From NCBI GenBank assembly GCA_021162125.1, contig JAGGZG010000297.1, positions 1-13,060 of the forward strand: a stretch of DNA of 13,060 nucleotides, in the 5' to 3' direction. The position numbers and the translations under genes are program-made. Below the pieces are notes generated by a model that did not search any database, was not told the DNA's origin, and saw only the letters and a program-made list of their open reading frames with translations. This document shows positions 5,970-12,701 of this stretch, piece by piece (position 1 is the first letter of the stretch; every line of letters starts with the position of its first letter). This DNA comes from Anaerolineae bacterium (lineage in GTDB: Bacteria; Chloroflexota; Anaerolineae; JACIWR01).

Positions 5970-6662
5970 ATGAGGGCGATGACTCAGCATCGCTGGGACG
6001 TTACCCCGCAGGAGGCCATCACTATACAACAGCGCCTGCGACCTTTGGTTGTGACCGAGAATCGGCTGGGGACGGTGCGGACGGTGGCCGGGGTGGACGT
6101 TGGTTTCCGGGGCGAGGTGGCCCAGGCGGCGGTGGTCGTGCTCCGTTACCCTGAGTTGGAGCCCGTGGATTACGTGCTGAGTCAGCGGCCAGTGACTTTC
6201 CCCTACGTCCCCGGTCTGCTGGCCTTCCGCGAAGGGCCGGTGGTGATGGCTGCGTTGGAGCGACTGCGCACCGATCCAGACCTGTTGATTTTCGATGGGC
6301 AGGGGCTGGCCCATCCCCGGCGGATGGGGATCGCCACCCACATCGGGGTGCTGGTGGACAAGCCAAGCATCGGCTGCGCTAAATCACGTCTGTGCGGGGA
6401 GCATCACCAACCCGCCGAGGCGCGGGGTTCCACGGTTCGTCTGACCGAGGGCGACGAGGTTATCGGCATGGTGGTGCGCACACGGGATGGGGTAAAACCA
6501 GTCTACGTATCAATCGGACATAAGGTGGACTTGGAGACGGCAGTGGCTTACGTGTTGAGCTGCTGCCGTAAGTATCGTTTGCCGGAACCGATCCGTTATG
6601 CGCATCGGGTGGCCGGCGGAGAGCGATTGCCACTGGGTATCTCCCAGCCATCGTTGTTTTGA
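5970..6662 (+). CDS. nfi: Endonuclease V (deoxyinosine 3' endonuclease)
   Basis: A 230-residue DNA repair enzyme that nicks DNA at the second phosphodiester bond 3' of deoxyinosine, the product of adenine deamination. The metal-binding acids are in place: D43 in AGVDVGF, E88 in LAFREGP and D109 in FDGQG. PYVPG (78-82) matches the base-flipping wedge region, and HPRRMGIATHIGV plus PSIGCAKSRL are the other strongly conserved blocks. SIGHKVDLETA near residue 183 is the usual C-terminal motif. Length is normal for the family. AGGAAGGAT at 5955-5963 lies before ATG 5970; an ATG three codons later is possible. It follows the receiver-ATPase gene after 39 bases and is probably co-transcribed, but no functional link is evident. 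Confidence 0.95.
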   Translation: MRAMTQHRWDVTPQEAITIQQRLRPLVVTENRLGTVRTVAGVDVGFRGEVAQAAVVVLRYPELEPVDYVLSQRPVTFPYVPGLLAFREGPVVMAALERLRTDPDLLIFDGQGLAHPRRMGIATHIGVLVDKPSIGCAKSRLCGEHHQPAEARGSTVRLTEGDEVIGMVVRTRDGVKPVYVSIGHKVDLETAVAYVLSCCRKYRLPEPIRYAHRVAGGERLPLGISQPSLF

Positions 6663-6667
6663 GGTAT

Positions 6668-6709
6668 GCGGGTTCCTCCCGCGGGTTGTCAGAAACTTAC
6701 GGGAGGGGG
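6668..6709 (+). promoter_or_regulatory. Candidate switch: hairpin masking a purine-rich ribosome binding site upstream of the sirtuin gene
   Basis: CCTCCCG (6675-6681) can pair perfectly with CGGGAGG (6700-6706), which contains the only strong Shine-Dalgarno-like run (6701-6709) before the sirtuin gene. An alternative local stem, GCGGG (6668-6672) with CCCGC (6678-6682), uses the same bases and would free that run. The run is 20 bases from ATG 6730, farther than normal, but 5 bases from an in-frame ATT at 6712. This layout resembles a translational switch but may be chance. Confidence 0.35.
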
Positions 6710-6729
6710 TAATTCCGAGAATCGAATCT

Positions 6730-7506
6730 ATGACACTGGAAAGTGACATTGAGCGGGCGGCGCAACTGATATTACATGCCTGGCACACTGTGGCCCTCAC
6801 CGGAGCGGGACACAGCACGCCGTCGGGCATCCCCGATTTTCGCAGCCCCGGGTCTGGCCTGTGGGAGAAGGTTAATCCGATGGCTGTCGCTTCGATCTTT
6901 GTCTTTCGACTGCAACCTCAGGCCTTCTACGATTGGATCCGGCCGCTGGTCAGACTCATGCTCAACGCCAAACCCAATCCGGCTCACCGGGCGCTGGCCG
7001 AAATGGAGGAGATGGGCCTGCTACAGGCAGTGATCACCCAGAACATTGATGGCCTGCACCAGCGGGCTGGGTCGCGGCGAGTGTTGGAGTTGCACGGTCA
7101 CATGCGGGAGGCGACTTGCATTCGTTGTTATAAGGTCGTGCCTGCGCGTGCGCTCATCAACAAATTTCTGGCCGATGGGCAGGTGCCCGTGTGTGAAGAC
7201 TGTGGCGGGGTGATGAAACCTAACGTCATCCTTTTTGGGGAGCAGTTGCCGGTGCGGGTGCTCAACGAAGCCCGCCGCGAGGCTCAGCTCTGCGATCTGA
7301 TGTTGGTGCTCGGTTCTCGCCTGGAGGTGGCGCCGGCTGCAGATTTGCCGATGATCGCCCATCAGCATGGAGCGAAAGTGATTATCGTGAATTACCAGGA
7401 GACTTATCTGGATCCACAGGCGGAAGTAGTGATTCACGCGGACGTCGCCGAGGTGCTGCCGCGCATCGTTCGGGTGGTGCGAGAGGACATGGCGCGGGCA
7501 CGATAG
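6730..7506 (+). CDS. cobB: Sir2-family NAD-dependent protein deacylase (sirtuin)
   Basis: A 258-residue sirtuin that should remove acyl groups from lysines using NAD, releasing nicotinamide and O-acyl-ADP-ribose. Numbered from ATG 6730, the NAD loop GAGHSTPSGIPDFR spans 25-38, TQNID spans 103-107 and the catalytic base is H122 in ELHGH. Four cysteines (C130, C133, C155, C158) make the structural zinc site. VLGSRLEVAPAADLP and IVNYQET complete the Rossmann fold. The start is uncertain. ATG 6730 fits the family length but has no close ribosome binding site; the strong GGGAGG run is 20 bases upstream and would better suit an in-frame ATT at 6712. An ATG at 6598 would overlap the endonuclease V gene by 65 bases and is unlikely. 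Confidence 0.92.
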   Translation: MTLESDIERAAQLILHAWHTVALTGAGHSTPSGIPDFRSPGSGLWEKVNPMAVASIFVFRLQPQAFYDWIRPLVRLMLNAKPNPAHRALAEMEEMGLLQAVITQNIDGLHQRAGSRRVLELHGHMREATCIRCYKVVPARALINKFLADGQVPVCEDCGGVMKPNVILFGEQLPVRVLNEARREAQLCDLMLVLGSRLEVAPAADLPMIAHQHGAKVIIVNYQETYLDPQAEVVIHADVAEVLPRIVRVVREDMARAR

Positions 7507-7575
7507 GGGGCGTTTGCTCACCTACCGGAAGTGGGGGACGGTGGGAAGACGCAACTATCGGCAAAAGGACGGTCC

Positions 7576-8820
7576 ATGAATAAGGAGACGAACAAAGTAG
7601 AAACACTGCAGGCTCTGGTAAAGCGCCAGAAGGAGGAAATCGCTCGATTACAACGGATGCTGGAGGTGAGCCGGGAGATCAACTCCACGCTGGACTTGCG
7701 CGAGCTGCTGACGGACATTCAACACATTGCCACGGCGTTGACTGTCACCGAGGCCAGCTCCATCATGCTGCTGGACAAGAAGACGGGGGAGTTGTACTTC
7801 GAGGCGGCCACCGGTGAGGCGAGCGGTGAACTCACACGCATCGCTGTGCCCATTGATGGCAGCATTGCCGGTGAGGTGGTCAAAACCGGAAAGCCGGTGA
7901 TCGTGGCCGACGTGCGCAAAGATCCCCGTCACTACGATCAGGTGGACGACATCACGAAGTTTTCCACCAAATCCATCCTGGCTGTGCCCCTCATCGTCAA
8001 GGACAAAATCATCGGCGTGGTGGAGGTGGTGAACAAGCTGGAGGAGAGCGGGTTCACCCAGGAAGATGTGGATGTGCTGACCACGATGGCCTCCCAGGCT
8101 GCGGTGGCCATCGAGAATGCCCGTCTATTCCAGCAGAGCGATCTCATTTCCGAGGTGGTGCACGAGCTGCGCACGCCGGTGACCTCTATCGTTGGCTATG
8201 CCCAGATGTTGAAGTTGCCGGACATCCCCGCACAGACCAAGCAACAGTTCGCGGAGATTATCCGCCGCGAGGCGACCCGCCTGGGCAACATGGTCAACGA
8301 CTTCCTGGATTGGGCGCGGCTGGAATCGGGACGGACGCGCTTGGCTAAGGAGCCGGTGGATATGCGGGCGGTGGCGGAGGAGACGATCCTGGTCATGCGT
8401 CCCCAGGCCGATCATCGGGACATCACCATGAGCCTCCAGGCCCCGGACGATGTTCCAGTGATCGTGGGCGACTCCAAGCGACTGAAGCAGGTGTTGCTCA
8501 ACCTGACGAGCAACGCGGTCAAGTATAACCAGGACGGTGGGCGGGTGGAGGTGAAGATCGCCGTAGGCCCGGAGGCGTTGAGCGTGTCGGTGAGCGACAC
8601 GGGGCCCGGCATTGCTCCGGAGGACCTGCCCAATATCTTCCAGCGTTTCTATCGGGTGGCGGGTACCGAGGATCACGTGAAAGGCACCGGCCTGGGACTG
8701 TGCGTAGCCAAGCGGATCGTGGAGATGCACGGCGGGGAGATAACAGTGGAGAGTGAGTTGGGAGTAGGCACTACTTTTACTTTCACGTTGCCCATTGCCA
8801 CAGGGAAACTGAGCACATAG
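7576..8820 (+). CDS. GAF-domain sensor histidine kinase (cytoplasmic)
   Basis: A 414-residue kinase without membrane segments. Residues 4-35 are a predicted coiled coil, 37-185 a GAF sensor domain, about 189-255 the dimerisation domain with phosphoacceptor H196 in VVHELRTPVTS, and about 295-410 the ATPase. The catalytic boxes look intact: NLTSNAVKYN (N box), DTGPGIAPED (G1), FQRFYR (F box) and GTGLGL (G2). The GAF ligand cannot be deduced. AAAAGGA at 7563-7569 lies 6 bases before ATG 7576; an upstream GTG at 7531 has poorer support. It is the last gene of the plus-strand run, 69 bases after the sirtuin. The response regulator partner is not adjacent; the receiver-ATPase at 4794 in the same run is the nearest co-directional receiver. 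Confidence 0.93.
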   Translation: MNKETNKVETLQALVKRQKEEIARLQRMLEVSREINSTLDLRELLTDIQHIATALTVTEASSIMLLDKKTGELYFEAATGEASGELTRIAVPIDGSIAGEVVKTGKPVIVADVRKDPRHYDQVDDITKFSTKSILAVPLIVKDKIIGVVEVVNKLEESGFTQEDVDVLTTMASQAAVAIENARLFQQSDLISEVVHELRTPVTSIVGYAQMLKLPDIPAQTKQQFAEIIRREATRLGNMVNDFLDWARLESGRTRLAKEPVDMRAVAEETILVMRPQADHRDITMSLQAPDDVPVIVGDSKRLKQVLLNLTSNAVKYNQDGGRVEVKIAVGPEALSVSVSDTGPGIAPEDLPNIFQRFYRVAGTEDHVKGTGLGLCVAKRIVEMHGGEITVESELGVGTTFTFTLPIATGKLST

Positions 8821-8876
8821 GGCAGGCATCCCTGTCCGCCAGGGGATGCGGGAACGTCGGACAGGGATGTCCGACC
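8821..8876. repeat. REP-like inverted doublet (twin hairpin) between convergent genes
   Basis: Two related stem-loops lie side by side. Arm A is GCATCCC (8826-8832) with GGGATGC (8843-8849). Arm B is GTCGGACA (8856-8863) with TGTCCGAC (8868-8875) around a GGGA loop. The outer halves are inverted copies: CATCCCTGTCCG (8827-8838) is the perfect complement of CGGACAGGGATG (8858-8869), so a long-range 12-bp stem is also possible. It begins right after the kinase stop codon (8820) and could act as a bidirectional transcript end, though no T-run is present. Related-arm doublets of this kind are typical of interspersed REP/BIME elements. Confidence 0.6.
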
Positions 8877-8920
8877 TATGAGCTGCATATTTCCCCGTCG
8901 CAGGGTGTGCGTTCCCGCCG

Positions 8921-9550
8921 TCAGGCGCTGGCTTCCTTGGCCATCTCGCGCGCGCTTTCGGCCAGGTCGCGAAGCTGGCGGGCATCGTCGGAGAGCCCGC
9001 GGGCGCGGCGCATGTGCTGGAAGGCTTCATCGTACAGATGCGCGGCCCGCTCCCAGTCGTGGGTGAATTCGGCCAGGCGGGCGGCCTGCTCCAGGGCCAG
9101 CGCAGCCAGTTCGTGTTTGCCCTCCGCGGTGTACTGTGCGGCGACCTTTTCCAGGTCGGACGGGCGTTTTTTAGGTGCTGGCCTCTCCTCGATCAGCGCC
9201 CGTTCGATGGTGGGTAGTAACAGGTCGTACCAGTTGGATTTGGGCAAGTATTCGTAGAATTCCATCTGTGCGGCCCGCATCTCACTATCCACCGAGGGAT
9301 AGCCGGTGAGTATAATCACCCGCAGGTTAGGCTGCATCTGACGGAGGATGCTGGCCGTCTGGAAGCCGTCAATCTCCGGCATTTTCATGTCCACCAGGGC
9401 CACGTCGTAGGTCTCCTCCCGGATGCGGGCGATAGCCTCCCGCGCGTTGTGCGCCGCGACCACGCTGTACCCCGCTTCTTGCAGGTGCTCCACCAGCCCC
9501 TCAGCGACGAAAACGTCGTCGTCTACCACCAGGACTTTGTACCTCGTCAT
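8921..9550 (-). CDS. Response regulator: receiver domain with TPR-like helical tail
   Basis: A 209-residue protein. Residues 1-120 are a receiver with acidic residues D10-D12, phosphoacceptor D54 (LVDMKMP), T82 and K104. The residue after K104 is Ser, not the usual cis-Pro. Residues about 130-205 are alanine-rich and helical (for example EGKHELAALALEQAARLAEF, then WERAAHLYDEAF), with spacing like two tetratricopeptide repeats. There is no DNA-binding or enzymatic output, so a protein-protein contact role is most likely. The ATG at 9550 overlaps the upstream stop as ATGA, with AAAGGAG 5 bases before it. It is the last of three coupled signalling genes, so it is the natural phosphate acceptor of this cassette. 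Confidence 0.88.
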   Translation of the reverse strand: MTRYKVLVVDDDVFVAEGLVEHLQEAGYSVVAAHNAREAIARIREETYDVALVDMKMPEIDGFQTASILRQMQPNLRVIILTGYPSVDSEMRAAQMEFYEYLPKSNWYDLLLPTIERALIEERPAPKKRPSDLEKVAAQYTAEGKHELAALALEQAARLAEFTHDWERAAHLYDEAFQHMRRARGLSDDARQLRDLAESAREMAKEASA

Positions 9551-10677
9551 AATGACTCCTTTCCATCTCCATTTGCGTGTGTCTCAGACGATACTGGCAG
9601 CCTCACGGTGAAAGTGGTGCCTTTTCCCACCTCGCTCTTCACCTCGATCTGGCCGCCGTGGTTTTCGATGTTTTTCTGGCTGACGTACAGCCCCAGCCCA
9701 CTACCCTTGATCCCGTTTGGCCAGGCTGAGAAGCCAATGCGGAATATCTTCTCCCGTACCTGCGGACTGATGCCCACGCCGGTGTCGGTGATGTCTATGG
9801 CGATCCATTCGTTATCTTCGCGTCGTGTGCGCACGGTGAGCGTGCCGCCCTGGGGCATAGCCCGGCCTGCGTTGATCAGCAGATTGAGGAAGGCGCGTTC
9901 GAGCTGTGGCCGGCTGCCCTGCACGGGGGGGATGTCCTCGCCCCACTCGCGCACGATCTTCACCTGGGGATTGCCGTAAGCGAACTCCTGTAGCAGCCGC
10001 TCTAACATGCGGTGTAGGTCCAGCGCTTCCCGGTGCCAGGTTTCCTTCGCGTCCCAGGCCATTGCCACCTGGCCCAGGTCATCGGCCAGGCTTTTGATCC
10101 GGGCCAGAATCTGCGAGATGATCTGAATGGATTTCTCGCCCTCCTCATTCCCCTCCACCAGCCGGGCCAGGGCACGCACTCTCTGGGTGAGCACAAAGTA
10201 GGTGGTGCCGCCGATGTCGTGCCCGACCTCGCGGGCCAGTATACGTAGCTCTTCCTCAGCGCGCTGTTTGCGCCATTGCAGGTCCTGCCACTCAAAGCCG
10301 CGTTCGATGCGCACAACCCACTGATCCAGGGGCTCCGATTTGTTAACGAAATCCTTGGCTCCACGGCGCATGGACTCGACTACGTTCTCGTATACCCCAT
10401 AGGCACTGAGCATGATCACGTAAACTTTATCCAGTAGTCGCCGTTCTTGGAGCTGTTGCAGCACTTCCATGCCATCCATGCCGGGCATGTTGATGTCCAG
10501 CAACACCACGTCCGCCGGATCTGCCTCCAGTTTCTCCAGGGCTTCGGCCCCGTCGGCGGCTGTTTCCACAGTCCAGCCTCGATCCGCAAAGCGGGGGCTG
10601 CTCAGGAAGTCGGCCACTTCCTCACGGAAGAACGCTTCGTCATCTACTACCAGAATCTTTTTCTCGTCCTGTTTCAT
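9547..10677 (-). CDS. Receiver-histidine kinase (N-terminal REC, then HK core)
   Basis: A 376-residue protein with the receiver in front of the kinase. Residues 1-125: D12-D13, phosphoacceptor D61 (LLDINMP), S91 and K113 followed by Ser instead of Pro. A helical linker (126-150) leads to an unusual phosphoacceptor box, EVGHDIGGTTYFV, with H153. The ATPase is intact: N box NLLINAGRA (265-273), G1 DTGVG (298-302) and G2 GSGLGL (325-330). No membrane segment or sensor domain is present, so its input is probably the receiver itself or the GAF protein encoded just upstream. The ATG at 10677 overlaps the upstream stop as ATGA, with AAGGAG 8 bases before; an in-frame start at 10797 would overlap that gene by 124 bases and is rejected. 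Confidence 0.9.
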   Translation of the reverse strand: MKQDEKKILVVDDEAFFREEVADFLSSPRFADRGWTVETAADGAEALEKLEADPADVVLLDINMPGMDGMEVLQQLQERRLLDKVYVIMLSAYGVYENVVESMRRGAKDFVNKSEPLDQWVVRIERGFEWQDLQWRKQRAEEELRILAREVGHDIGGTTYFVLTQRVRALARLVEGNEEGEKSIQIISQILARIKSLADDLGQVAMAWDAKETWHREALDLHRMLERLLQEFAYGNPQVKIVREWGEDIPPVQGSRPQLERAFLNLLINAGRAMPQGGTLTVRTRREDNEWIAIDITDTGVGISPQVREKIFRIGFSAWPNGIKGSGLGLYVSQKNIENHGGQIEVKSEVGKGTTFTVRLPVSSETHANGDGKESL

Positions 10678-12551
10678 AGTAGGGACTCCTTGTTCGATGG
10701 CAGGTCCATGACGAAACGCACCGTGTCTTCCCCGTCTGCCGACCAGCGCAACGTGCCCCCGTACTGCTGCTCCACGGTCTGGCGGGCCAGCGCCCACTCA
10801 AAATGCAACGGGGAAAGGTCCTGATTCGTCGTCGCTGATGGCTCCACTGTGGTGGCCACTGCCTGCTGTATGCCCGGATGTGTGCAGCACACCGTGGTGC
10901 GTACTACCTGCCCCTGGTTCACGGCCTCGGTGCGGATTTCTACGAGGCCGCCCGCCTCGCCCAATCCTTCCATCATCACCCGCAAGAGGACTACCACTAC
11001 GCCGAAGAGCTCGTTGGGCTCGACGAAGAGGGGGGGCAGTTCGCCGTAGAGGGCGTGCACTTCTACCTTGCGTCGCCGCCGTTCGGCGGCCAGCCAGATC
11101 AGCGCCTCGCGGATGACGTCGTTCCAGTGGGTGGTCACGCGGGTAAAACCTATCTGCTGCGAGAAGCGAACCAGGTTGAGGAGCTTGTTGCTCACTTCCT
11201 CGATCTGCGCCTCAATCACGTCCAGGCGGCGGAAGAGGCGGGAGATGTCCTCCGCACGGTTGGCAAGCCCTTCGCTCAGGGTTTGCAAGTCGGTGCGCAG
11301 ATTGGCCAGCGCCAGGCGGGCTACGGCCAGTGGATTGGAGGTTTCGTGGGGGAGGCGCTGGGCCAGGGTGCCGAAGGAGGCGATGCGCTGCATGCGCAGC
11401 GCGGTGACTCCCACCTCGCTCAGGGCCCGGAGGTAGCGCCCGCTCTCCAGTACGGCGGCTAATTCGGTGCCCAGGAGGGACAGGTACTCGTAGTCGTCCG
11501 CGGTGAACCAGTCGCGGTGCCCGGGCGAGCTGGGGATTTTGTTCACCAGGGCCAGGACACCATGCACCTCGTCGCCCAGGATGAGCGGGATCCCCAGGAA
11601 GGACCGGTACCGCTTGGAGGGGAGGTGAGTGGCGAGTTCTATGGTCTGCTGGTCGCGCTGGTCGGTGAGCCATTTGCCCGTCTGATCGCGCTCGCGAGCC
11701 CGTACCGGCTGGCCGCTATCGGCCACGTATCCGATCAACCCCTGGCCCACCTCGTAGGACATCCGCCCAATCAGCTCCTCTGGCAGGCCACTGGCCGCGC
11801 GCAGTACCAGGCGGCTGGTGTCGTTCTCGTCCCGCAGGTAGAGCTGGCAGGCCTCGGCGCGATACCCGCGTTGCAGCCGGCTCACCACCTCGTTCAGCAT
11901 CTCGTTCAGGGGGCGGCGAGGGTTCAGCGTGGCGCTGATGTCCAGCAATAATTGAAAGTAGCGCGCGCGGCGTTTCTCTTGCTCGTAGCGCCGGGAATTC
12001 TCGATGGCGATGCTGACTATCTGGGCGATGTTCACCAACAGGCGCTCGTCGGCTTCGCTGAAGCGTTGTCCACGCCTCTTGGCTGATACGCGCAACACTC
12101 CCATTACCGCGTGCCCATCGCGGCTCATAATCGGCACTCCCAGGTAGGCTTCACCCTGCTGGGAGGTGATCTCGGAGTATTTTTTGCTCCACGTCAGATC
12201 GGCAGCGATGCGGTGTAATGCCTCGCGGTCCATCACGTTATCAATGCGCAGCGGACGGCCGTGTTTGGCGATCCACCCGGTGAGCCCCTCGCCCGGCAGG
12301 TACTCGATCCGTCGGTCCGGGGCCTGCGCTTCGTCCTGGAGGCCGGTGGTGGCCTGCAAAACGTAGGTGCCGGTGATGTCGTCGCGCAGGAACACCGACG
12401 AACCGCCAGCGCCCACCTGGTCACGCGCGTAACGCACCACCCGTTCCATCAAACGGTCGCGGTCCAGTTCACCGAAGATATCCAGGATTGCCTGGTCAAA
12501 CTTCACCGTTTCGTCCTTTCTGTCTGCTGGCACGTAGTCGCCGATAGACAT
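10674..12551 (-). CDS. Tandem-GAF sensor with degenerate histidine kinase core (probable pseudokinase)
   Basis: A 625-residue cytoplasmic protein. GAF1 spans about 18-187 and GAF2 about 198-375; each shows the usual GxGLxGWI/GQGLIGYV turn and the LGVPI/LGIPL strand. Next comes a dimerisation-like helix with RLPHETSNPLAVARL, where H402 resembles a phosphoacceptor. The ATPase-like region (about 475-617) keeps the fold outline and the final GGTLRW-VRFVMDLP strands, but has no N-box Asn (VVVLLRVMMEGL), no DxGxG (CCTHPG at 555-560) and no GxGLGL. ATP use is therefore doubtful. ATG 12551 has a weak AGGATAGGT site; a GTG at 12506 with AAAGGA 7 bases upstream fits the promoter at 12552-12579 better. 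First gene of the three-gene unit. Confidence 0.88.
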   Translation of the reverse strand: MSIGDYVPADRKDETVKFDQAILDIFGELDRDRLMERVVRYARDQVGAGGSSVFLRDDITGTYVLQATTGLQDEAQAPDRRIEYLPGEGLTGWIAKHGRPLRIDNVMDREALHRIAADLTWSKKYSEITSQQGEAYLGVPIMSRDGHAVMGVLRVSAKRRGQRFSEADERLLVNIAQIVSIAIENSRRYEQEKRRARYFQLLLDISATLNPRRPLNEMLNEVVSRLQRGYRAEACQLYLRDENDTSRLVLRAASGLPEELIGRMSYEVGQGLIGYVADSGQPVRARERDQTGKWLTDQRDQQTIELATHLPSKRYRSFLGIPLILGDEVHGVLALVNKIPSSPGHRDWFTADDYEYLSLLGTELAAVLESGRYLRALSEVGVTALRMQRIASFGTLAQRLPHETSNPLAVARLALANLRTDLQTLSEGLANRAEDISRLFRRLDVIEAQIEEVSNKLLNLVRFSQQIGFTRVTTHWNDVIREALIWLAAERRRRKVEVHALYGELPPLFVEPNELFGVVVVLLRVMMEGLGEAGGLVEIRTEAVNQGQVVRTTVCCTHPGIQQAVATTVEPSATTNQDLSPLHFEWALARQTVEQQYGGTLRWSADGEDTVRFVMDLPSNKESLL

Positions 12552-12579
12552 ATTCTACCTATCCTGGGGTAGATGTCAA
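12552..12579 (-). promoter_or_regulatory. Sigma70-type promoter for the three-gene signalling unit
   Basis: On the minus strand a perfect TTGACA (12579-12574) is followed after 16 bases by TAGAAT (12557-12552), which directly abuts ATG 12551. Transcription would then begin about 7 bases inside that frame, which would make GTG 12506 the true start. If ATG 12551 is right, the real promoter lies farther upstream. Confidence 0.55.
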
Positions 12580-12610
12580 ATTTGATCTCTCCCTACCCCC
12601 GCTATTTACT

Positions 12611-12639
12611 TTGCTTTGCATCAAGGGGTATGGTATAAT
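12611..12639 (+). promoter_or_regulatory. Extended -10 promoter for the membrane zinc-ribbon gene
   Basis: TGGTATAAT (12631-12639) is a full extended -10 element with a perfect TATAAT. TTGCTT at 12611-12616 gives a weak -35 at 17-base spacing. Transcription would start near 12646, leaving a leader of about 55 bases before ATG 12702. Confidence 0.7.
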
Positions 12640-12701
12640 AGATTTGTGCTGACATGGTGATAAAGTAGCGCGGCAAGACAGAAATTATCGAGGAGGCAGG
12701 G

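Noticed and set aside
459..7506. A dedicated ADP-ribose pathway linking the CinA-type protein and the sirtuin
   Set aside because: The chemistry could connect, but the genes lie 5.5 kb apart in different transcription units with nothing in the sequence tying them together.
7531..7575. Upstream GTG start for the GAF-histidine kinase
   Set aside because: It would add 15 residues with no family similarity and a poor ribosome binding site, while ATG 7576 has AAAAGGA at good spacing.
8821..8876. Intrinsic terminator
   Set aside because: Stable stems are present between convergent genes, but neither strand has a following T-run; the related inverted arms fit a REP-like doublet better.
8125..9030. 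Minus-strand open frame of about 300 codons opposite the GAF-histidine kinase and REP-like element
   Set aside because: It crosses the end of a well-supported kinase gene and the hairpin element, and its product is low-complexity Arg/His/Pro-rich with no motif.
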